Assembly (NCBI GenBank): GCA_018241455.1
Contig: JAFEDW010000151.1
Coordinates: forward strand, 1 to 5,281
Length of the DNA: 5,281 nucleotides
Origin: Pseudomonadota bacterium
GTDB lineage: Bacteria > Pseudomonadota > Gammaproteobacteria > Steroidobacterales > Steroidobacteraceae
Direction of reading: 5' to 3'
Every line of letters starts with the position of its first letter. Position 1 is the stretch's first letter. Positions 1-5,281 of this stretch are shown one piece after another. The notes beneath the pieces are model-generated. The model had not been told where the DNA came from. It made no database searches and saw nothing but the letters and a program-made list of their open reading frames with translations. The translations under genes and the position numbers were made by a program.

Positions 1-2928
1 GCCCGATGCGGGCGCAGTGCCGGCCGCCGTCGCGCCCGCGGCCACCCGCGTCGCGGCGGGTTGCGGCGCGGCAGGTGGCGGCGCGGCGGGCGGCGCGCTC
101 AGCGTGCGCTGCAACTCGCCCCACAGCTCGGTCTTGGCGTAACGCGCCGGGCTGAGCTCGGCCAGCGCCTGGAAACTCTTGCGCACGGATTCATCATAGA
201 GCCCATCCAGCGTGCGCTTGGCGTTGAGCTCGTGGATCGCGATCGCCTGTTCCTCGAATGGATTGGCCTGCTCCTCCAGCAACGCATCGAACTGCTCGCG
301 CTCTTCGTCGCTGAGCTTCTTCGGCCGCTCCGAGGCCAGCAGGTCGCGACTGAGCGTGCGATACAGCTCGGCCATCTCGTAGGTGGCCGCGGTCGTCGTC
401 GAGGCGACCTCATACGCGGCCACCGCCTTGTACCCGGCCAGCGCGGTCTCCATGGCCTGTTTCTTCGCCGCCAGCGATTTCTTCAGCGGCGCCGTCAGGC
501 GGATCGCGCGGAACGCGTCGCGCGCCGGCTCGGCCAGCGCCAGGCGCGCCGTGGCGGCGAGGAAGCGCGTGCGGTCGGTGCGTTGCGAGCCCGCGGCGCC
601 ATCGGCCTTGATGATCTCGTTGCGCCAGCGCGCCAGCGCCGCCTGGTCGCCGGACTTGCTTGCCAGGTCGGCGAGCCGCGCGCGCGCTTCTTCCGCATCG
701 GCGAGCGGTTGCGGATAACGCTGCACGAACTGCTCGAGCAGCGCAGCGGTGCGCGCCGCATTGCCGGACTTCTCGTACAGGTCGGCCGCGCGCAGCGTCG
801 CCTCGCGCGCCACGCCCGGATCTTCTCCCGGGCCGTTGGCGATGCGCTCGAACTCGACTGCCGCCTGCGCCCCGCGCCCGGCCTCGACGTAGGCCACCGC
901 GAGCTTGCGCGTGATGTCGGCGCCGTATTCGGTCTTCGGATAATCGCGCCGGTATGCTTCCAGCACGCCGATCGCCTGGTCCCACTGCTTGGCGTTGATC
1001 AGCGATGCGGCCGCGTCGTATTGCGCGGTCGGCACGATCTTCGAAGCGGGCGCGACGCTGGCGACACGCAGGAAATCCGCCGCGGCGCCGGTCTCGTCGC
1101 CGGCCTTGCGCTTCGCCTCGCCCTGCCGGTACACGGCCGCGGCGAGACGCTCGGTCAGGTCGCCGTGCTCGGGCGCGGCGGCCGGCGTCAACTGCAGCGC
1201 GCGCAGGAACGCCGGCTCCGCCTGCGCGTAGTCGGCCTGGTCGAACTGCGACTGGCCGATGATCGTCCAGCCGATGCGCTGCTTGGCGGCGTCCACCGGT
1301 GGATCGCGCGCCAGCAGCATCTGCGCCAGCTTGATCGCGCGCGGCAGGTCATGCGCGGCGTAGACATCCTGCGCCGCACGCGTCAGCACGCTGGCGCTCT
1401 CCGGATGCGTGGGAAACACCTGCGCGAAATGCACGCCCGATTCCATCGCGCGCGCGTGGATCGGGGCACGCGCCGCCGGGGCCGCCAGCCCTTCTTCCTT
1501 CTGCAGCGCCACGAGCGCCGCGTAGCCGGCCGCGGCCGAACGCGCGCCGGGCGGATACGCGTAGGCGGTGCGCTCGTATTCGGTCGCGGCTTCCGAGTAC
1601 TGGTGGCTCTCGAACAGCGCATCGCCCAGCAGGTAGTTGTTCTCGGCGCTGTCCGGATCGTCCGGGAACGAGGCCAGCAGGTCGCGGTACCAGCTGGCGG
1701 CGCGCGTGTAGTCGCCGGGCTGCTTCGATTTCTGCGCGTTCGCGTGGTAGAACTGCGCCAGGTCCTTGAGGTTGGTCTTCAGCTCGGCCACCACTTCCGG
1801 GAAGGCGCTGCGCTCGCGCTGCTTCCAGAACGGCGCCTCGAAGCCATAGCTGCGCACGTACTCGGCCTTGCCCTCGACGACCAGGTCGGCGAATCCGCCC
1901 TTGGCGTAGGCGTCGATCGCCTGGTTCGACAGCGTCGGCGCGTGTTCATCGACCGGATCGCGCGCCACGAACGCACGATAGGTGGTGGCCGCGTCCTGGT
2001 AGCGCTGCTTGGTGACGTACAGGTCGCCGAGCCGCGAGTACAGCAGCCAGGCGTAGGGCGTCTTGCCGCGGGCGCCGAGCAGGCGGTCGAGCGACTGCGC
2101 GCCATCGAGGTACGAGAACGCGATGCTCATGACGCGCAACGTGTCATCGCTGAGTTCGCGGTCGGCGCGCGACAGGCTGTCCCAGCGCCGCGGTGCGCCG
2201 CTCTTGCGGTCGAGCAGCGTGCGATCGAGCAGCTGCATGAACGGATTGAGGCAGCCCTCGTACTCCGATTCCTTGAACAGCGACCAGCCATCCTTGTAGA
2301 GGCTCTGGTCATAGAACGTCGAACCGCCGGGTCCATGGCTGATGACCTGCTGGTAGGCGGCCTCGGCATCGGCGTAGCGCTTGGCGGAGAACAGCAGCTC
2401 GCCGCGGCGGAAATGCACCTCGGCGATCTCGCGGGTATGCGGGTAGGCAGCCACGATGCGATCGAGCGTCGCCAGCGCCTGCTCCGGCTGGCCGGTCGTC
2501 TCGTAGGCGCGCGCCAGCTGGTAGAGCACCTGGTCGTTGCGTGCGTAGTCCGGATAGGCCTTGAGCAGCGTGCCGTACAGCTTGATCGCCTCGGCGCCCT
2601 GGATGTCGACCTGCGTCACCTCGGTCGACAGGCGTTCGAGTTCGCCGGATTCCAGGTTCAGGTCGGCCAGGCGCCGCATTGCCTCGGCGCGCAGTTTCGG
2701 ATCGGTGTTCTGCAGCTTCAGGAAGTCTCGGTAGCTCTGCATCGCCTTGGTCGAACCGCCGTTGACCGTCGCGTCGGGGCGTACGTCCACTTCGCGCTTG
2801 GCCAGGTCGGCGATCGTCGGGGCCTTCTGCGCCGACGGCTGCGGTTTCTTCTTGGCGGCCAGCACCGGCTGCGCGCCCATGGCGAGCAGCAGCGCAAACG
2901 CGCAGGCCCATTCAAGCGACCGCCTCAT
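1..2928 (-). CDS. Large exported TPR-repeat protein, 3' end missing (976 codons visible)
   Basis: Likely a long periplasmic TPR scaffold. Residues 1-24 are a signal peptide (MRR, hydrophobic core ACAFALLLAMGA, cut near VLA-A), followed by a basic KKK stretch. TPR-like hairpins appear at about 59-92, 131-164, 168-200, 294-327, 406-460 (good match NYLLGDALFESHQYSEAA), 510-543, 548-582, 590-627, 635-664, 668-700, 705-739 and 744-776. Between the third and fourth lies a non-TPR insert (about 203-290) with KDGWSLFKESEYEGCL and DDTLRVMSIAFSYLDG. It is followed by a GGF and YGF segment (344-363). A helical C-terminal region (860-936) contains LLEEQANPFEEQAIAIHELN and ARYAKTELWGELQ; I recall similar blocks in large TPR proteins of gammaproteobacteria. 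From about 945 it becomes Pro/Ala-rich and runs off the left edge without a stop. Cysteines are only C9, inside the signal peptide and not in a lipobox, and C226. The start overlaps the previous stop as ATGA, so translation is probably coupled. It could be an AglT/GltE-like motility scaffold or a TonB/Tol-linked TPR protein; neither is provable here. Confidence 0.95.
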   Translation of the reverse strand, partial: MRRSLEWACAFALLLAMGAQPVLAAKKKPQPSAQKAPTIADLAKREVDVRPDATVNGGSTKAMQSYRDFLKLQNTDPKLRAEAMRRLADLNLESGELERLSTEVTQVDIQGAEAIKLYGTLLKAYPDYARNDQVLYQLARAYETTGQPEQALATLDRIVAAYPHTREIAEVHFRRGELLFSAKRYADAEAAYQQVISHGPGGSTFYDQSLYKDGWSLFKESEYEGCLNPFMQLLDRTLLDRKSGAPRRWDSLSRADRELSDDTLRVMSIAFSYLDGAQSLDRLLGARGKTPYAWLLYSRLGDLYVTKQRYQDAATTYRAFVARDPVDEHAPTLSNQAIDAYAKGGFADLVVEGKAEYVRSYGFEAPFWKQRERSAFPEVVAELKTNLKDLAQFYHANAQKSKQPGDYTRAASWYRDLLASFPDDPDSAENNYLLGDALFESHQYSEAATEYERTAYAYPPGARSAAAGYAALVALQKEEGLAAPAARAPIHARAMESGVHFAQVFPTHPESASVLTRAAQDVYAAHDLPRAIKLAQMLLARDPPVDAAKQRIGWTIIGQSQFDQADYAQAEPAFLRALQLTPAAAPEHGDLTERLAAAVYRQGEAKRKAGDETGAAADFLRVASVAPASKIVPTAQYDAAASLINAKQWDQAIGVLEAYRRDYPKTEYGADITRKLAVAYVEAGRGAQAAVEFERIANGPGEDPGVAREATLRAADLYEKSGNAARTAALLEQFVQRYPQPLADAEEARARLADLASKSGDQAALARWRNEIIKADGAAGSQRTDRTRFLAATARLALAEPARDAFRAIRLTAPLKKSLAAKKQAMETALAGYKAVAAYEVASTTTAATYEMAELYRTLSRDLLASERPKKLSDEEREQFDALLEEQANPFEEQAIAIHELNAKRTLDGLYDESVRKSFQALAELSPARYAKTELWGELQRTLSAPPAAPPPAAPQPAATRVAAGATAAGTAPASG

Positions 2929-4862
2929 TGCGGCATCGCTCCGTTGTCGGCTGGCGCGGCTGGCGACGCCGGCGCGGGAGCCGGTGCCGGCGGCGGCGCC
3001 GAGGCGCGATCGTAGATATCGGCGAGCGCGAAGCGCGCCTGCACTTCGTACGCCGCCAGGCGATCCTTCTGCTCGAGCAGCGCATTGCTCGCGAGCTGCT
3101 CGAGGTACTGGTTCTGCTGCTGTGCGGACTGCGCCAGGCGGTCCTTCAGTTGTGCGATGCGCGCGGCGAGCGCGGCGATGCGCGCCTCGAAATCGCCGGT
3201 GTTGGTCGGCACGCTGCTGCGCGCGCGCTGCACGCGCACCCAGCGGTTCTGCGCTTCGTTCAACAGCGCATCGAGCGCGCGCAGTTCGCGGCGCTCGGCA
3301 TAACTGCGTTCCTTGAACTGCGAATCGAGCTTCCAGTAGAGCACGCCCTTCATCAGCCGCAGCTTCTCGCGGTCGGTCTGCTGTTCATCCGCGTCCATGC
3401 CGGTGGCCTCGGCCAGCGCCGTTTCGAGCGCGCGCACCTTGGCCCACTGCGTGCGTTCCTCGGCCGTGCCCAGCGCGGCGACATCGGCGCCGGTCTCGAT
3501 CGCCGTCAGCCGTGAGTCAACCGCCGCGCGCGCCGCCAGCAGCTTCGCCGGCGCATTGCTGGCCAGCAGCGCATCGGCGCGCGGCAGCCGCTCGGCCTGC
3601 GCGCGCTCGCGCGTGTCGATCATCGCGCGGAACGCGTCCATGCTGTCGTCCCAACCCTTGAGCGTGCCGGCCAGGTAGCCGAGGTCGCGGTAGTTCTTCA
3701 GGCCTTCCTGGAAATCGTTGTCGGCCAGCAGGCTGTACAGGTAGCGCGACTGCGGGGCGTCGGGCAATTGCTTCAATTGCCAGAACCAGCCCTGCTGGTC
3801 GGCCTGCGGGTCCGTGCCGAGCAGGTCGTCGGTCAGGTGGCCTTCGCCGATGCGCGTGACCGCCGTGTCGATCTGCTGCGCCTCGTTGTCGAAGGACTTG
3901 ATCGCCGACTCGTAGAACTCGGCTGCCTGCGCGTTGGCGTTGAGCTTGCCGTAGGCGTACGGCACCGCGAGGTAGGATTCCTGCACCGCTGCGTCGAGCA
4001 GGTTGCGACCATGCAGCTCGGTCCACGGCGTCAGCGCCTCGCGATACCGGCCGAGCGCGGCCTCGGCCCAGCCCATGCCGAGCAGCGCGCGCGTGGAATA
4101 CGGGCCGGACAGCCGCACGCGTTCGAGCGCCGCGCGCGCCGCGGTGGGGTTGTTGGCCTGCAGCCAGGCGTAGCCGAGCGCGAGGTTGGCCTTGTCACGG
4201 AGCGCCGCCATTTCGCTGCCCGGCGTGTCCATCGTGCCGACCTGCGTCAGCACCGGATCAGCCTCCGCCAGCCGGTTCTGCCGCACCAGCGCGACGCCGA
4301 GGTTGAAGCGCGCGTAGGCCATCCAGTCCGGCGGCCCCTGCCAGTGCGCGAGGCGCGCGGCCGCTTCATCGAAGCGTTGCTGGCGCATCAGCACGTTGAC
4401 CAGCAGATGCTGCCGCTCGGCTTCCAGTTCGGGCGCCAACTCGCCGCTGATGTGCGACAGCGATTCCTCGCTGCGATCGAAGTAGCCGCGCGCGTACCAG
4501 ACCTTCGCCAGGTAGAACCAGGCGCGGTTGCGGATCACGGCCGGCACCTTGTCGGTGAGCAGGCTGGCGAAGCGACGGCCGGCTTCATTGTGCATGCCGA
4601 GCGTCAGGTAGAGGCTCCCGGCCAGCAGTTCGGCATCCGCCTCGTTGTGCGGCATGCGCTGCCAGTGCTCGTAGGCCTCGAGCGCAGTGAGCGCGCCCCA
4701 GGTGTCGCCGGAGTAGAAGCGGAACAGCACGTCGCCGTAGTGCAGGTCCTGCACGCGCTGCTTCGGCAGGCTGTCGGGCGCAGCCTTGTGCGCCGCCCAC
4801 GCCGCGGGACCCGCCAGCGCGCCGCTGAACAGCAGCAGGATCAGCGCTTCGAGCCGCCGCAT
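2925..4862 (-). CDS. Exported TPR-repeat protein with C-terminal coiled coil (645 aa)
   Basis: Probably a periplasmic scaffold that binds partner proteins through TPR hairpins; no enzymatic motif is visible. Residues 1-23 form a Sec signal peptide: MRRLEAL, a Leu-rich core, then a likely signal peptidase I cut after AWA. There is no lipobox, and the protein has no cysteine at all. TPR-like helix pairs follow at about 40-74, 75-107, 111-142, 146-180, 181-212, 221-256, 257-287 and 291-326, the clearest being ARFNLGVALVRQNRLAEAD and LLGMGWAEAALGRYREAL. Residues 330-420 are an aromatic-rich helical segment (QGWFWQLKQLPDAPQSRYLY) that is not an obvious TPR. Charged helices fill 440-550. Residues 557-605 form a Gln-rich coiled coil, and 621-637 a Pro/Ala tail. 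The ATG chosen gives an intact signal peptide and has GGAG 10 bases upstream. The TGA stop overlaps the next start. The order TPR then coiled coil is the reverse of CpoB/YbgF, so it is not that protein. Precise function unknown. Confidence 0.96.
   Translation of the reverse strand: MRRLEALILLLFSGALAGPAAWAAHKAAPDSLPKQRVQDLHYGDVLFRFYSGDTWGALTALEAYEHWQRMPHNEADAELLAGSLYLTLGMHNEAGRRFASLLTDKVPAVIRNRAWFYLAKVWYARGYFDRSEESLSHISGELAPELEAERQHLLVNVLMRQQRFDEAAARLAHWQGPPDWMAYARFNLGVALVRQNRLAEADPVLTQVGTMDTPGSEMAALRDKANLALGYAWLQANNPTAARAALERVRLSGPYSTRALLGMGWAEAALGRYREALTPWTELHGRNLLDAAVQESYLAVPYAYGKLNANAQAAEFYESAIKSFDNEAQQIDTAVTRIGEGHLTDDLLGTDPQADQQGWFWQLKQLPDAPQSRYLYSLLADNDFQEGLKNYRDLGYLAGTLKGWDDSMDAFRAMIDTRERAQAERLPRADALLASNAPAKLLAARAAVDSRLTAIETGADVAALGTAEERTQWAKVRALETALAEATGMDADEQQTDREKLRLMKGVLYWKLDSQFKERSYAERRELRALDALLNEAQNRWVRVQRARSSVPTNTGDFEARIAALAARIAQLKDRLAQSAQQQNQYLEQLASNALLEQKDRLAAYEVQARFALADIYDRASAPPPAPAPAPASPAAPADNGAMPQ
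2939..2942 (-). promoter_or_regulatory. Ribosome binding site (GGAG) of the large TPR gene
   Basis: On the minus strand GGAG lies within the last codons of the 645-residue gene, 10 bases before the ATG at 2928. This is the same motif and spacing as the site of the preceding gene. It decides in favour of the ATG at 2928 over the in-frame ATG at 2880, which would cut away most of the signal peptide. Confidence 0.6.
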
Positions 4863-4869
4863 CGGCGCG

Positions 4870-5281
4870 CTACTCCCAGTCCTTGATCTCGAATTCGGGT
4901 TGCTGGCGGCGCACGCGATCCGAGATCTTCAGCTCCAGGTATTTCGCGCCGACGCCTTTCTCGAACTTGATCGAGGCGCCGCGCCGATAGTCGCGCTCGT
5001 TCGGACCCTTGCCGCTGAACAGCGCCACCAATTCGTGCTTGCCGGCCTTGAGATTGCCGACGTACAGGCGCTGCACGCCCCCCTTCAACAGCGCGGCGAC
5101 TTCGCGCGGCGTGTACAGGTAGTTGCTGACCTCGTGGTTGTCGATCTTCAGCGTCACCGAATCGAGGCCGAAGAACTCGCCGACATCCATCGACACGAAC
5201 ACCGCGACCTGCGTGTTGGCCGGGAACAGCAGTTCTTCCTCGAGCACGAACAGGTCGCGGTTCAGGTCGACCACCGATTGC
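4870..5281 (-). CDS. Small beta-rich protein of unknown function, 5' end missing (partial)
   Basis: I do not recognise this gene by name. The window holds 136 codons and a TAG stop; the frame is still open at the right edge. A GTG at 5274-5272 could be read as a start, but Gln and Ser codons precede it in frame, it has no convincing ribosome site within the few visible bases, and the protein begins mid-strand there. The real start is therefore probably upstream, perhaps with a signal peptide. The visible part alternates hydrophobic and polar residues like a beta sandwich: strands around FVLEEELLF, TQVAVFVSM, SVTLKIDNH and KHELVALFSG. A Gly-rich core, GGVQRLYVGNLKAGKHEL, resembles the 'L-x-x-G-x-H-x-L' strand pair of small Ig-like or PEGA-like periplasmic domains, although I cannot assign a family. 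There is no cysteine and no transmembrane helix in the visible part. It ends 7 bases before an exported TPR protein gene, so it probably acts with it in the cell envelope. Confidence 0.9.
   Translation of the reverse strand, partial: QSVVDLNRDLFVLEEELLFPANTQVAVFVSMDVGEFFGLDSVTLKIDNHEVSNYLYTPREVAALLKGGVQRLYVGNLKAGKHELVALFSGKGPNERDYRRGASIKFEKGVGAKYLELKISDRVRRQQPEFEIKDWE
4873..4876 (-). promoter_or_regulatory. Ribosome binding site (GGAG) of the 645-residue TPR gene
   Basis: On the minus strand GGAG lies inside the last codons of the preceding gene, just before its TAG stop, and 10 bases before the ATG at 4862. It supports that ATG as the start. Because the site is within the upstream coding sequence, ribosomes finishing the first gene are placed to start the second. 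Confidence 0.6.

Noticed and set aside
2902..2904. Lipoprotein signal in the large TPR protein through C9.
   Set aside because: The residues before the cysteine are EWA, not a lipobox, and the hydrophobic core follows the cysteine. An ordinary signal peptidase I site after VLA at residue 24 fits better.
2309..2911. A 200-codon minus-strand frame and other short minus-strand frames overlapping the TPR genes.
   Set aside because: They are out-of-frame readings of GC-rich coding sequence, rich in Arg, Gly, Ala and Pro, fully inside the real genes and without supporting motifs.
61..3015. A 984-codon open frame on the plus strand.
   Set aside because: It lies in exact codon register opposite the large TPR gene. 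It stays open only because that gene uses no TTA, CTA or TCA codon, as expected with strong GC bias at third positions. Its translation is Arg/Leu/Gly-rich with no recognisable domain, and it has no signal or operon context, whereas the minus strand has signal peptides, TPRs and ribosome sites.
4863..4869. Possible promoter or terminator between the first two genes.
   Set aside because: The gap is only 7 bases, and no stem-loop with a T-run or promoter boxes could be seen around it.
3768..4886. A 372-codon open frame on the plus strand (and a similar one at 2928-3515).
   Set aside because: Both are in register opposite the 645-residue TPR gene. The frame at 2928-3515 ends where the sense strand has a TCA serine codon (S450). 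The compositions are of the same Arg/Val-rich shadow type.
5272..5274. GTG as the start of the small beta-rich protein.
   Set aside because: The frame is open upstream to the window edge, and the resulting protein would start inside what looks like a continuous domain without a signal peptide. The gene is better described as 5'-partial.

Overview
The window is a compact, GC-rich stretch of a bacterial chromosome that is coding almost end to end on the minus strand. Third codon positions are overwhelmingly G or C. The gene style (Sec signal peptides, long periplasmic TPR proteins, GGAG ribosome sites, overlapping stop and start codons) suits a high-GC proteobacterium. I lean towards a gammaproteobacterium of the Xanthomonadales type, but that is an impression from protein flavour, not proof.

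Reading in the direction of transcription, from the right edge to the left, there are three genes. (1) At 5281-4870 is the 3' part of a gene for a small, beta-strand-rich protein without cysteine; its true start lies beyond the right edge. (2) At 4862-2925 is a complete 645-residue exported protein: signal peptide, about eight TPR-like helical hairpins, an aromatic-rich middle segment, a Gln-rich C-terminal coiled coil and a Pro/Ala tail. (3) From 2928 to the left edge are 976 codons of a much longer exported TPR protein with about a dozen TPR-like hairpins. It ends, as far as visible, in a Pro/Ala-rich linker that runs off the window without a stop. Only 7 bases separate genes 1 and 2, and genes 2 and 3 overlap by 4 bases (ATGA), so this is almost certainly one operon with translational coupling. 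There is no intergenic space for a promoter or terminator inside the window.

The working picture is a set of envelope proteins made together: two periplasmic TPR scaffolds and a small beta-rich partner. From general knowledge, pairs of large periplasmic TPR proteins are found beside TolQ/TolR/TonB-like energised modules, for example the Agl/Glt gliding-motility genes of Myxococcus and TonB-linked TPR genes of gammaproteobacteria. A similar module may lie outside the window to the left, but nothing visible here proves it. No RNA genes, mobile elements, CRISPR arrays or phage features were seen. The long open frames on the plus strand are codon-register shadows of the real genes.
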